From Rhizobium sp. R635 (GTDB taxonomy: Bacteria > Pseudomonadota > Alphaproteobacteria > Rhizobiales > Rhizobiaceae), in contig NZ_LOKX01000011.1 in NCBI RefSeq assembly GCF_002211285.1, forward strand, positions 58,078 to 122,077: a DNA stretch of 64,000 bases, read 5' to 3'. The translations under genes and the position numbers were made by a program. Of this stretch, positions 34,202-46,689 are shown in pieces; position 1 is the stretch's first letter, and each line of letters opens with the position of its first letter. The notes beneath the pieces were generated by a model. That model was not told the DNA's origin. It searched no databases and saw only the letters and a list, made by a program, of their open reading frames with translations.

Positions 34202-34665
34202 CCCGCAAGCAGAAGCGCCTTGCTGTGATCGGAGGAGGCGTGAGCTTCATCATCGCCGCCGTGCTGCTTGTCATGTTCGCCTTCAGCCAGTCGGTCGCCT
34301 ATTTCTACATGCCGGCGGATCTGGCGAAGACGCCGGTGGCGCCGGAGACCCGCATCCGGCTCGGCGGGCTGGTGGGCGAGGGCAGCGTCGTGCGCGGCGG
34401 CGGTTCGACCGTGGAATTCGCCGTCACCGACGGCAGCGCCAATGCCGTGAAGGTCAAATATACCGGCATCCTGCCAGATCTTTTCCGCGAGGGGCAGGGC
34501 GTCGTCACCGAAGGCATGTTTACCCCGGGGACCAATGTCTTCGTCGCCGATACCGTGCTTGCCAAGCATGACGAGACCTATATGCCGAAGGACGTGGCCG
34601 ACAGGCTGAAACAGCAGGGGCTGTGGAAGGAAGGCCAAGGCCAGGAAGCGAAGGCGACGCAATGA
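34198..34665 (+). CDS. ccmE: Haem chaperone CcmE (CycJ)
   Basis: 155 residues. A basic start and membrane anchor (about 8-28) are followed by the periplasmic OB-fold domain ([35 protein letters not shown]). The haem-attaching histidine is H124 in [15 protein letters not shown], with the conserved Y128. It receives haem and passes it to CcmF. Its start overlaps ccmI and its end overlaps ccmF by 4 bases each, showing tight coupling. Confidence 0.95.
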   Translation: MTRKQKRLAVIGGGVSFIIAAVLLVMFAFSQSVAYFYMPADLAKTPVAPETRIRLGGLVGEGSVVRGGGSTVEFAVTDGSANAVKVKYTGILPDLFREGQGVVTEGMFTPGTNVFVADTVLAKHDETYMPKDVADRLKQQGLWKEGQGQEAKATQ

Positions 34666-36650
34666 TCATCGAGATCGGCCACTACGCACTGGTGCTGGCG
34701 CTGGCGACGGCGCTCATCCTCGCGATCGTTCCTGTGATGGGAGCCCGTCGTCACGACCGGGCGATGATGGACGTGGCGACGGTCGGCTCGCTGGCGATGT
34801 TCCTGCTCGTCGCCTTCTCCTTCGCCGTGCTGACCTATGCCCATGTCGTCTCGGATTTCTCGGTCGCGAACGTCTGGGAGAATTCGCATTCGCTGGTGCC
34901 GCTGATCTACAAATATTCCGGCGTCTGGGGCAATCACGAGGGATCGATGATGCTCTGGCTGTTGATCCTGACGCTGTTCAGCGCGCTGGTCGCCGTCTTC
35001 GGCCGCAATCTGCCGGAAACGCTGAAAGCCAATGTGCTGGCCGTACAGGCCTGGATCTCGGTTGCCTTCACCCTCTTCATTCTGCTGACCTCCAATCCCT
35101 TCGTCCGGCTCGATCCGGCGCCAGCCGAGGGCCGCGATCTCAACCCGGTGCTGCAGGATGTGGGCCTGGCGATCCATCCGCCGCTGCTCTATCTCGGTTA
35201 TGTCGGCTTTTCCGTCTGTTTCTCCTTCGCGGTCGCAGCCTTGATCGAAGGCCGCATCGACGCCGCCTGGGCGCGCTGGGTGCGGCCCTGGACGCTCGCC
35301 GCCTGGACCTTCCTGACGCTCGGCATCGCCATGGGCTCCTACTGGGCCTATTACGAGCTCGGCTGGGGCGGCTGGTGGTTCTGGGATCCGGTGGAAAACG
35401 CTTCCTTCATGCCGTGGCTCGCCGGCACGGCGCTTCTGCATTCCGCCCTCGTCATGGAAAAGCGCGAGGCGCTGAAGATCTGGACGGTGCTGCTCGCCAT
35501 CCTCACCTTCTCGCTGTCGCTGATGGGCACGTTCCTGGTGCGCTCGGGCGTGCTGACTTCCGTGCATGCCTTCGCCAGCGATCCGAGCCGCGGCATCTTC
35601 ATTCTCTGCATCCTGCTGATCTTCATCGGCGGGGCGCTGTCGCTGTTCGCCTTCCGCGCGCCGCTGCTTTCGGCCGGCGGGCTGTTTGCACCGATCTCGC
35701 GCGAGGGCGCGCTTGTTGTCAACAATCTGATCCTGACTGTCGCCTGTGGCACGGTGCTGATCGGCACGCTCTATCCGCTGCTGCTGGAAACGATCACCGG
35801 CGACAAGATCTCCGTCGGGCCGCCTTTCTTCAACATGACTTTCGGCCTGCTGATGGCGCCGCTGATCGTCATCGTGCCCTTCGGGCCGCTGCTCGCCTGG
35901 AAGCGCGGCGATCTGCTCGGCGCCCTGCAGCGGCTCTATGTCGTCGCGGGTCTGGCCTTCCTTGCCGCGGTGATCCTCTTCTATGTCGAACATGGCGGGC
36001 CGGTGCTTTCGGTTCTCGGCCTGGCGGCCGGTCTTTTCCTGATCCTCGGCGCCATCGCCGATCTCTGGTATCGCGCCGGTGTCGGCAAGGTCGCGGGCTC
36101 CGTCGCCTGGCGCCGCCTGACCGGCTTGCCACGCTCGGCCTTCGGCACTGCACTTGCCCATGCCGGCCTCGGCGTCACCGTGCTCGGCATCGTCGCGGTC
36201 ACGACGTTCCAGAGCGAGCATGTCATCGAGATGAAGCAGGGCGAGATGGCGGAAGCAGGCGGCTACAGCCTGCAGTTCGACGGCATGCAGGCGGGCAGGG
36301 GGCCGAACTACACCGAGGAGCGCGGCCACTTCACCGTCCGGCGTGCCGGTATCGCTGTTGCCGAGACCTGGTCGGCCAAGCGCCTCTACATGGCCCGTCA
36401 GATGCCGACGACGGAGGCAGGCATCCTGACCTTCGGGTTCAGCCAGCTCTACGTCTCGCTCGGCGACGCCACCAAGGACGGCGGCATCGTCGTGCGCATC
36501 TGGTGGAAGCCGTTCATCCTCTGCATCTGGGGCGGAACAATTCTCATGGCCCTGGGCGGCTTCGTCTCGCTCTCCGACCGGCGCCTGCGCGTCGGCGCCC
36601 CACGCCGGAAGGCGAAGCCAGCAGGAACCGCTATGGAGCCGGCGGAATGA
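34662..36650 (+). CDS. ccmF: Haem lyase subunit CcmF (CycK)
   Basis: 662 residues from ATG 34662, which overlaps the ccmE stop; the frame is open to 34623 inside ccmE. It has more than twelve membrane helices. The tryptophan-rich haem-handling motif [19 protein letters not shown] is at about 234-252, and conserved histidines occur in NHEGSMMLW (H92) and [11 protein letters not shown] (H172). With CcmH and CcmI it ligates haem to apocytochromes in the periplasm. The strong G+C bias produces long antisense frames here, which are not genes. Confidence 0.95.
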   Translation: MIIEIGHYALVLALATALILAIVPVMGARRHDRAMMDVATVGSLAMFLLVAFSFAVLTYAHVVSDFSVANVWENSHSLVPLIYKYSGVWGNHEGSMMLWLLILTLFSALVAVFGRNLPETLKANVLAVQAWISVAFTLFILLTSNPFVRLDPAPAEGRDLNPVLQDVGLAIHPPLLYLGYVGFSVCFSFAVAALIEGRIDAAWARWVRPWTLAAWTFLTLGIAMGSYWAYYELGWGGWWFWDPVENASFMPWLAGTALLHSALVMEKREALKIWTVLLAILTFSLSLMGTFLVRSGVLTSVHAFASDPSRGIFILCILLIFIGGALSLFAFRAPLLSAGGLFAPISREGALVVNNLILTVACGTVLIGTLYPLLLETITGDKISVGPPFFNMTFGLLMAPLIVIVPFGPLLAWKRGDLLGALQRLYVVAGLAFLAAVILFYVEHGGPVLSVLGLAAGLFLILGAIADLWYRAGVGKVAGSVAWRRLTGLPRSAFGTALAHAGLGVTVLGIVAVTTFQSEHVIEMKQGEMAEAGGYSLQFDGMQAGRGPNYTEERGHFTVRRAGIAVAETWSAKRLYMARQMPTTEAGILTFGFSQLYVSLGDATKDGGIVVRIWWKPFILCIWGGTILMALGGFVSLSDRRLRVGAPRRKAKPAGTAMEPAE

Positions 36651-37102
36651 TGCAGCGCCTCCTTCTTATTTTGGCTCTGCTGCTGACGGCTGCACCGGCC
36701 TTCGCCGTCAATCCGGACGAGGTGCTGGCCGATCCCGCGCTGGAAGCCCGGGCTCGCACCCTTTCGGCGGAACTGCGCTGCATGGTCTGCCAGAACCAGT
36801 CGATCGACGATTCCAATGCCGAACTCGCCAAGGACCTGCGCCTGCTGGTGCGCCAGCGCATCAGCGATGGCGACAGCGACGAGGCGGTGCTGAACTATAT
36901 CGTCTCGCGCTACGGCGAGTTCGTGCTGTTGAAGCCGCGGCTCAACGTCAAGACGGTGCTGCTCTGGGGCACGCCGGTACTGCTGGTCCTTGCCGGCGGC
37001 GTTTCACTGCTGGTCTTTGCACGCAGGAGGGCCGGCAGGCCGACGGGAAGCAAACTGACGGCGGAAGAACAGGCGCGGTTGAGCGAGCTTCTGGATAAGT
37101 AA
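36647..37102 (+). CDS. ccmH: Cytochrome c maturation thiol protein CcmH (CycL)
   Basis: 151 residues from ATG 36647, overlapping the ccmF stop by 4 bases. A signal peptide (1-20, ending PAFA) is followed by the redox motif LRCMVCQNQ with C45 and C48, which keeps the apocytochrome haem-binding cysteines reduced. A C-terminal membrane helix (about 102-122) anchors it. The tail ends RLSELLDK. It is the short, single-domain form of CcmH, matched by the separate CcmI in this operon. Confidence 0.94.
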   Translation: MMQRLLLILALLLTAAPAFAVNPDEVLADPALEARARTLSAELRCMVCQNQSIDDSNAELAKDLRLLVRQRISDGDSDEAVLNYIVSRYGEFVLLKPRLNVKTVLLWGTPVLLVLAGGVSLLVFARRRAGRPTGSKLTAEEQARLSELLDK

Positions 37103-37280
37103 GGCACGAAACGGCGATCGTTCGCCGCGCCGGTTCGGACGCGCGCAAACAACCTCTCAAACATTACCAACTTTTCATTGGCCGGACAGTTCGCAGTAAG
37201 GTGCGGCGTCCTATATCTTCATTCATCGACTGATCCGGCGCTGCCGATCTGAAGATTTAAGAACAAGAGAAGGTGCTCCA

Positions 37281-38873
37281 ATGCTCAAGAATTTCAACGG
37301 ACGTCCGTCCCTCGCCACCGTGCTCAAGGCGTCTACCGTTGCCGGTATCGCGGCTGCTGTGCTCGCAACTGGCGTTCCGCTCGAAATCACCCGGTCTTAT
37401 GCCGAAGCCGTCAAGGTTCAGGCGCCTGCCGTTCCGAGCTTCGCCAACGTCGTCGACGCCGTTTCGCCGGCCGTCGTTTCCGTTCGTGTCGAAAACCGCG
37501 TCAATCCGGTCGCCGACAACAATGACGGCTTCTCCTTCGATTTTAATGGCCGCGGCTTCGACGACCTTCCTGACGATCATCCGCTGAAGCGCTTCTTCCG
37601 GCAGTTCGGCCAGGACCCGAATGACCAGCAGGGCCATCCGCGCCGCTTCGGCCAGAACGGCCCCAACGGTCCGAATGGTCCGAACGGCAAGGGCCGTCTG
37701 CGCCCGGTCGCTCAAGGGTCCGGCTTCTTCATCTCTGAAGACGGCTACATCGTCACCAACAACCACGTCGTTTCCGATGGCCAGGCCTTCGTCGTCGTCA
37801 TGAATGACGGCACCGAACTCGATGCCAAGCTGATCGGCAAGGATCCGCGCACCGACCTCGCCGTGCTGAAGGTCGACGGCAAGGGCAAGAAGTTCACCTA
37901 CGTCAACTGGGCCGACGACAACAATGTCCGCGTCGGCGACTGGGTCGTCGCCGTCGGCAACCCCTTTGGCCTCGGCGGCACGGTGACGGCGGGTATCGTC
38001 TCGGCCCGCGGTCGCGATATCGGCTCCGGTCCCTATGACGATTACCTGCAGGTGGATGCGGCCGTGAACCGCGGCAATTCCGGTGGCCCGACCTTCAACC
38101 TCAGCGGCGAAGTCGTCGGCATCAACACCGCGATCTTCTCGCCGTCCGGCGGCAGCGTCGGCATCGCCTTCGCCATTCCGGCCTCGACGGCCAAGGACGT
38201 TGTCGCCGATCTGATGAAGGATGGCCAGGTTTCGCGCGGCTGGCTGGGTGTCCAGATCCAGCCGGTGACCAAGGATATCGCCGAATCCATCGGCCTTTCC
38301 GAGCCGAGCGGCGCGCTCGTCGTTGCCCCGCAGGCCGGGTCTCCGGGTGACAAGGCCGGCATGAAGGCCGGCGACGTCGTCACCGCGCTCAATGGCGAGA
38401 CGATCAAGGACGCGCGTGATCTCAGCCGCCGCATCGGCGCGATGCAGCCGGGCAGCAAGGCCGAGCTTTCGGTCTGGCGCGCCGGCAAGGCCCAGTCCCT
38501 GACCGTCGAACTTGGCACGCTGCCGGCCGATCAGAAGGATGCCAGCGCCGATGACAACAACAGCCAGCCGCAGCAGCCCGAGGCACCGGCTTCCGAGAAG
38601 GCGCTTGCCGATCTCGGCCTGACCGTCGGTCCCTCCGACGACGGCAAGGGTCTGGCGATCACCGGCATCGATCCGGACTCCGACGCCGCCGACAAGGGCA
38701 TCAAGGAAGGCGAAAAGATCACCTCGGTCAACAACCAGGAGGTCTCCAGCCCCGACGATGTCGTCAAGGTGCTGAACCAGGCGAAGAAGGACGGCCGCAC
38801 CCGTGCGCTCTTCCAGATCCAGTCCAGCGAAGGAAGCCGCTTCGTCGCACTTCCGATCAACGGCCAGGGCTGA
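37281..38873 (+). CDS. degP: Periplasmic serine protease/chaperone DegP (Do family)
   Basis: 530 residues. It has a signal-like N-terminus (about 1-42). The protease domain has an intact triad, H162 (TNNHVV), D192 (PRTDLAVL) and S267 (GNSGGP), and a glycine/asparagine-rich loop at 123-137 (NGPNGPNGPNG-type). Two PDZ domains lie at about 315-400 and 440-525. It degrades or refolds damaged envelope proteins. A two-component pair lies immediately downstream, and a strong hairpin separates them. The chosen ATG follows GAGAAGG. Confidence 0.94.
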   Translation: MLKNFNGRPSLATVLKASTVAGIAAAVLATGVPLEITRSYAEAVKVQAPAVPSFANVVDAVSPAVVSVRVENRVNPVADNNDGFSFDFNGRGFDDLPDDHPLKRFFRQFGQDPNDQQGHPRRFGQNGPNGPNGPNGKGRLRPVAQGSGFFISEDGYIVTNNHVVSDGQAFVVVMNDGTELDAKLIGKDPRTDLAVLKVDGKGKKFTYVNWADDNNVRVGDWVVAVGNPFGLGGTVTAGIVSARGRDIGSGPYDDYLQVDAAVNRGNSGGPTFNLSGEVVGINTAIFSPSGGSVGIAFAIPASTAKDVVADLMKDGQVSRGWLGVQIQPVTKDIAESIGLSEPSGALVVAPQAGSPGDKAGMKAGDVVTALNGETIKDARDLSRRIGAMQPGSKAELSVWRAGKAQSLTVELGTLPADQKDASADDNNSQPQQPEAPASEKALADLGLTVGPSDDGKGLAITGIDPDSDAADKGIKEGEKITSVNNQEVSSPDDVVKVLNQAKKDGRTRALFQIQSSEGSRFVALPINGQG

Positions 38874-38888
38874 TCTCCCGGAAAACTG

Positions 38889-38918
38889 GAGCCGTGCGGA
38901 CGCAAGTCCGCGCGGCTC
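38889..38918 (+). terminator. Strong stem-loop between degP and the response regulator gene
   Basis: GAGCCGTGCGGAC (38889-38901) pairs with GTCCGCGCGGCTC (38906-38918) over a GCAA tetraloop, with one G-T wobble. No T-run follows, only TTCCTCTGATCTTT, so it may be a weak terminator, an RNA-stability hairpin or an attenuator rather than a full stop. Confidence 0.55.
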
Positions 38919-38948
38919 GATTCCTCTGATCTTTGAAGGACGATCTCG

Positions 38949-39695
38949 ATGAGCGCCGCCCCGCAGGAACATGCTTTGAGCCTTGCCGAAACGCAGCCGG
39001 TGGGTAATGTCGGCCGCATGAAGATTCTCATCATCGAAGATGATCTCGAAGCCGCGGCCTACCTCACGAAAGCCTTTCGCGAGGCGGGCATCGTCGCCGA
39101 TCACGCCAGCGACGGCGAGAGCGGCTTGTTCATGGGGTCCGAAAATACCTACGATGTCATCGTCATCGACCGTATGCTGCCGCGCCGCGACGGGCTTTCC
39201 GTCATCAGCGAATTGCGCCGCAAGGGCATTCACACGCCTGTTCTCATCCTCTCCGCGCTCGGCCAGGTCGACGACCGCGTGACCGGCCTTCGTGCCGGCG
39301 GCGACGATTACCTGCCGAAGCCTTATGCCTTCAGTGAGTTGCTGGCGCGCGTCGAAGTGCTCGGCCGCCGCAAGGGCACGCCGGAACAGGACGTCGTTTA
39401 CCGCGTCGGCGATCTGGAGCTCGATCGGCTCTCCCATGAGGTGCGCCGCGCCGGCAAGGAAATCCCGCTGCAGCCGCGTGAATTCCGCCTGCTCGAATAT
39501 CTCATGAAGAACGCCGGGCAGGTGGTGACCCGCACCATGCTGCTCGAAAACGTCTGGGACTATCATTTCGACCCCCAGACCAACGTCATCGATGTGCATG
39601 TCTCGCGCCTGCGCTCGAAGATCGAGAAGGACTTCAGCCAGCCGCTCCTGAAAACCATTCGGGGCGCGGGGTACATGATCAAGGATGAGGGATGA
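38949..39695 (+). CDS. OmpR family response regulator
   Basis: 248 residues. AAGGA stands eight bases before ATG 38949, supporting this start over M24 (39018), where the receiver proper begins (MKILIIEDDLE). The phospho-acceptor is D74 (VIVIDRMLPRRDG) and the switch lysine is in DDYLPKPYAF. The winged helix (about 150-245) ends LLKTIRGAGYMIKDEG. It resembles the regulators found next to degP in rhizobia and is probably tied to envelope stress. It overlaps its kinase gene by 4 bases. Confidence 0.92.
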   Translation: MSAAPQEHALSLAETQPVGNVGRMKILIIEDDLEAAAYLTKAFREAGIVADHASDGESGLFMGSENTYDVIVIDRMLPRRDGLSVISELRRKGIHTPVLILSALGQVDDRVTGLRAGGDDYLPKPYAFSELLARVEVLGRRKGTPEQDVVYRVGDLELDRLSHEVRRAGKEIPLQPREFRLLEYLMKNAGQVVTRTMLLENVWDYHFDPQTNVIDVHVSRLRSKIEKDFSQPLLKTIRGAGYMIKDEG

Positions 39696-41104
39696 GCCGC
39701 TTCAGGGTTCTCTTCAAGTCCACCGCAGTCCGCCTTTCGGCACTCTACATCCTGCTTTTCGCCATCTGCGCCGCGACGCTCGTCTTCTATGTGACGGCGA
39801 TGTCGGAACGGCTGCTGACGGGCCAGATCCGCGACGCCGTCCGGCAGGAGGTGGAGCAGGTACAGCGCGCCTATGACAGCGGCGGCATGAACCTTCTGCT
39901 GCGCACCATGGAGCGGCGCGCCCGCCAGCCGGGCGCCAATCTCTACATCATCGCCGGTCCGTCGGGGGATATCCTGGCCGGCAATGTCGCCTCGGTGCAG
40001 CCCGGTGTCTTCGAAGAGATCGGCTGGACCTCGGCTCCCTTCTCCTATCAGCGTTATACCGACGGTGGCGGTGTCGAGCGCCGGCACAAGGCGATCGCCA
40101 ACATTTTCGTGCTCGACAACGGCCTCAGAATCCTCGTCGGCCGCGACCTCGGCGACCCCGAGCGCTTCCGTCTGCTGGTGCGCCAGGCGCTGATGGTGGC
40201 TCTGGCGATCATGGGGCTTGGCGCGATCATCATTTGGTTCGCCATCGGCCGCAACGCGCTGAAACGTATCGACCGCATGTCGGATGCGAGCAAGAAGATC
40301 ATGGCCGGCGACCTCTCGCAGCGCCTGCCGGTCGGTGGATCGGGCGACGAATTCGACCGGTTGTCGATGTCTCTGAATACCATGCTCGAACGCATCGAGA
40401 AGCTGAACGAGGGCCTGCGGCAGGTCTCGGACAACATCGCCCATGATCTCAAGACGCCGCTGACGCGGCTGCGCAACAAGGCGGCGGATGCGATCGATAT
40501 GACTGACGGCGATACCCGGCGCACCGCCCTCGAAGGCATCATTTCAGAATCGGATCAGCTGATCCGCACCTTCAACGCGCTGCTGATGATTTCCCGCGTC
40601 GAGGCCGGATCGGTCGCCGCGGAAATGTCGCCGGTGGAGCTGTCGGCGATCGTTTCCGACAGCGCCGAGCTTTATGAACCGGCCGCGGAAGAGGCCGGGC
40701 TCGGCCTCACTTCCAGCATCGAGCCGGATGTGGAGATACAGGGCAATCGCGAGTTGATCGGCCAGGCGATCTTCAATCTGCTCGACAATGCCATCAAATA
40801 TTCCTCCGATACGGAAGGGGCTGGCGTGGTATCGCTGAAGCTCGCCCGCCGCCCCGATGGCATCTGCCTTTCGGTGGCCGATCACGGGCCGGGCGTTCCG
40901 GCCGACAGGCGTGACGACGTGGTGAAGCGCTTCGTTCGCCTCGACGAAAGCCGCTCGAAGCCCGGCACCGGGCTTGGGCTTTCGCTGGTGGAGGCCGTCA
41001 TGGAGCTGCACAACGGCCGGCTGGAGCTTTCCGATACCGATCCCGACAAGCCCGAACAGCGCGGATTGACCGTCAGCATGATCTTCCCTGCCAAGGCCGC
41101 CTGA
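39692..41104 (+). CDS. Sensor histidine kinase, partner of the preceding regulator
   Basis: 470 residues. Membrane helices at about 15-35 and 163-185 bracket a periplasmic sensor of about 125 residues. HAMP (about 187-240) is followed by the phospho-acceptor H251 in DNIAHDLKTPLTRLRNKA. The ATPase domain has NLLDNAIKYSS, VADHGPGVP and GTGLGLSLV. The start overlaps the regulator stop (ATGA). The signal is unknown; the adjacent degP suggests envelope damage, as inference only. Confidence 0.92.
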   Translation: MSRFRVLFKSTAVRLSALYILLFAICAATLVFYVTAMSERLLTGQIRDAVRQEVEQVQRAYDSGGMNLLLRTMERRARQPGANLYIIAGPSGDILAGNVASVQPGVFEEIGWTSAPFSYQRYTDGGGVERRHKAIANIFVLDNGLRILVGRDLGDPERFRLLVRQALMVALAIMGLGAIIIWFAIGRNALKRIDRMSDASKKIMAGDLSQRLPVGGSGDEFDRLSMSLNTMLERIEKLNEGLRQVSDNIAHDLKTPLTRLRNKAADAIDMTDGDTRRTALEGIISESDQLIRTFNALLMISRVEAGSVAAEMSPVELSAIVSDSAELYEPAAEEAGLGLTSSIEPDVEIQGNRELIGQAIFNLLDNAIKYSSDTEGAGVVSLKLARRPDGICLSVADHGPGVPADRRDDVVKRFVRLDESRSKPGTGLGLSLVEAVMELHNGRLELSDTDPDKPEQRGLTVSMIFPAKAA

Positions 41105-41239
41105 TCTCTTCCATGGAAATCCGATCGGCTGAATCGCGTATTGGCGGTTTCTCGCCGAGACCCTAGTTTAATGTCGATCGAGGAGGCTGCTCGCGATTCT
41201 GCGTGATTGCTTCCTTCAGCGGTAAGGCAGGGAGAGCGC

Positions 41240-44193
41240 ATGCTGACGAAATCGACGCATGGTCTGAAGGATGTGGCCGAAGGACTGCTGCGTCCGCTGA
41301 GCCAGACGGAGCTGAAGCTGGCGCTGGCCGATCTTCAGGAGGCCGGCAAAAGCGAGCCGTCGGTGGCTGCGATGCTGAAGACGGAAAGCCCCTTGCGCGA
41401 TTTTATCGCGGCCGTGCTGACGCTCTCGCCTTATCTGCGCGAAATCGTCAATCTCGACCCTGCCGTTCTTGCTGGCGCCATCGCTGAGCCGCTGGAGCCG
41501 CAGATCGAGACGCTGGTCGCCGAGGCGCGGGGCTGCTGGCGGCCGGACGGCGAGGGGGCCGCACCCGTGGAATCGGTGGTGATGAGCAGGCTGCGCATCA
41601 TCAAGCGCAAGGTGGCCTTCCTCGTCGCGCTTGCCGATCTCTCGCGCATCTTCGACGGGAGAGTGACGACCGCATGGTTGAGCAAGCTTGCCGAAGCTTC
41701 CGTTGCCGCCGCGATCGACCATCTGCTGCTCTCGGCCCATGAGGGCGGAAAGCTCAAGCTGCGAAATCCGGCGGCGCCGAGCGAGGGGTCCGGGCTGATC
41801 GTGATCGGCATGGGCAAGCTCGGGGCGTCCGAACTCAACTATTCCTCCGATATCGATCTCGTCGTCTTCTTCGACGAAGAGGCCGGCATCGTGCCCGATC
41901 CGGATGATGCGATCGAGATCTATCCCCGGATGATGCGTCGGCTGGTGCGTATCCTCCAGGAGCGCACGGCAGACGGTTACGTCTTCCGCACCGATCTGAG
42001 ATTGCGCCCCGATCCCGGCTCGACGCCGCTGGCGATCTCCGTCGACGCGGCGATGATCTACTACGAGGGCAGGGGCCAGAACTGGGAACGAGCAGCCTTC
42101 ATCAAGGCGCGCGCCGTCGCCGGCGACCTGGCGGCGGGCGGTGATTTCCTGCGCGGGCTTGCTCCTTTCGTCTTCCGCAAATATCTCGATTACGCGGCGA
42201 TATCAGATATTCATTCGATCAAGCGGCAGATCCATGCGCATAAGGGTCACGGCGCGATCGCGGTGAAGGGCCATAACGTCAAGCTCGGCCGCGGCGGCAT
42301 CCGCGAGATCGAATTCTTTGTCCAGACGCAGCAGTTGATCGCCGGCGGCCGCATGCCGGCGCTGCGCGGCCGGGCGACGGAGGAGACGCTCGGTGAACTC
42401 ACCAAGGCGAAATGGATCGACGCGGAGACCCGTGACGAGCTGACGGAGGCCTATTGGTTCTTGCGCGATGTCGAGCATCGCATCCAGATGGTGCGCGACG
42501 AGCAGACCCACCTGCTGCCGGAGACGGATGCCGACCTCAAGCGCATCGCCTTCATGATGGGCTTCACCGATACGCCGAGTTTTTCCGAACGGCTGGTCGG
42601 CGTGCTGAAGACGGTGGAGCGGCGTTATGCCCAGCTCTTCGAACAGGAGAGCAAGCTTTCCGCCGGGACCGGCAACCTCGTCTTCACCGGCCAGGGCGAC
42701 GACCCGGATACGCTGGAGACGCTGAAAAAGCTCGGTTTCGACAGACCGTCCGACATTTCCCGCATCATCCGCACCTGGCATTATGGCCGCTACCGCGCGA
42801 CGCAATCGGTGGAGGCACGCGAGCGGCTGACGGAACTGGCGCCGGAGCTGCTGCGCGTCTTCGGCGAAAGCAAGCGCGCCGACGAGGCGCTTTTGCGCTT
42901 CGACAGTTTCATCTCGGGCCTTCCCTCCGGCATCCAGCTCTTCTCGCTGCTCGGCAGCAACCCGGCGCTCCTGTCGCTGATCGTCAACATCATGTCCTCC
43001 GCACCGCGATTGGCCGAGGTGATCGCCGCCAAGCCGCATGTCTTCGACGGCATGCTCGACCCCGGCCTGATGGCCGAACTGCCGACGCGCGATTATCTCG
43101 GCGAGCGGTTGAAAGGCTCGCTTGCCCAGGCGCGCCACTATGAGGAAGTACTCGACCGGCTGCGCATCTTCGCCGCCGAGCAACGCTTTCTGATCGGCAT
43201 CCGCCTGCTGACGGGAGCGATCAACGGCGCGATGGCCGCCCGCGCCTTCACCCATCTGGCCGATCTCATCATCGCGGCGGCACTCGATGCCGTGGTGAGC
43301 GAGATGCGCGCTGCGCACGGTGATTATCCCGGCGGGCGCATCGCCATATCAGGCATGGGCAAGCTCGGCAGCTTCGAGCTGACGGCCGGTTCCGACATCG
43401 ACCTGATCCTGCTCTATGATTATGACGGCGCTGCCTCCGAATCCGACGGGCCGAAGCCGCTCGATGCGACGCGCTACTTCACCCGCATCACGCAGAGGCT
43501 GATCGCCGCCTTCTCGGCGCCGACCGCCGAAGGTGTGCTCTACGAGGTCGACATGCGGCTGCGCCCGTCCGGCAACAAGGGCCCGGTCGCCACCCGCATC
43601 AATGCCTTCGGCAAGTACCAGCGTGAGGAGGCGTGGACCTGGGAGCATATGGCGCTGAGCCGCGCACGGCTGATCTCAGGCGATGAGAGCCTGATCGCCG
43701 AGGCGGAACACATCATCCGGGAGGTCCTGTCGGCCGATCGCGATATGACCAAGGTGGCGCATGACGTCGCCGAAATGCGCGAATTGATCGATAGGGAAAA
43801 GCCGCCCTCCGGCCCATGGGACCTGAAGCTGATCCCCGGCGGCGTCATCGACCTCGAATTCATCGCGCAATATCTGGCGCTGATCGCACCGACGAAGGGT
43901 GTCGGCATTGCCGTGAACGGGATGAGCACCGGCGAAGCCTTGAAGGTGCTCGGCGACAGGCTGATGCCGGCCGCCGACCTCGATATCTGCCTCGAGGCCT
44001 TCGCCCTTTATACCGGCCTCTCACAGCTGATCCGCCTTTGCATCGATGGCCTGTTCGATCCGGAGGACGCGCCGGCCGGCCTCATCGAACTCGTCTGCCG
44101 CGCCGGCGACTGCCCTGATATCAGGACGCTGGAGGGGGAAGTGAAGCGGCTTTCGAAGGCGGTGAGGAAAATATTCCTCAGTACGGTGAAAGC

Positions 44194-44197
<4 letters not shown>
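41240..44197 (+). CDS. glnE: Bifunctional glutamine synthetase adenylyltransferase/deadenylyltransferase GlnE
   Basis: 985 residues from ATG 41240 (MLTKSTHGLKDVAEGLL), with GGGAGAG upstream. Two nucleotidyltransferase domains are clear: GMGKLGASELNYSSDIDLVVF near 190-210 (deadenylylation half), and GMGKLGSFELTAGSDIDLILL near 704-724 (adenylylation half). Each keeps the DxD metal pair. Helical GlnD-PII domains follow each. It switches glutamine synthetase activity with nitrogen status. Its stop overlaps the stop of the converging kinase gene. Confidence 0.95.
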
Positions 44198-46497
<2,300 letters not shown>

Positions 46498-46627
46498 CTC
46501 TTCGCCTTGTCCCTCGTGTGATTCGCGCGCCGCTCGCTCGAACCTGACCTAGAGAATCATGGGTGATTCGCCTTGTCCAGAGGCAAAGGTAAAAATCCGT
46601 TAACTATTTAGATTTTCGGGTTTTTCG

Positions 46628-46643
46628 GCTGATTCGAATCAGC
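46628..46643. promoter_or_regulatory. Perfect 16-base palindrome between pepN and the PAS kinase gene
   Basis: GCTGATTCGAATCAGC is a complete palindrome 130 bases upstream of the kinase start and 47 bases past the pepN stop. It could be an operator for the kinase gene or part of pepN's 3' end. A GC-rich hairpin (GGCGG / CCGCC) lies next to it on the pepN side. Confidence 0.4.
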
Positions 46644-46689
46644 TGGGCGGCCAGCCGCCGCATCTTGGGCCGCGGCTGGTCGATCGAAA

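Noticed and set aside
37257..39599. Antisense frame of about 780 codons opposite degP and the response regulator gene
   Set aside because: It spans two real genes and an intergenic hairpin on the other strand, has no known motifs and reads as a composition artefact.
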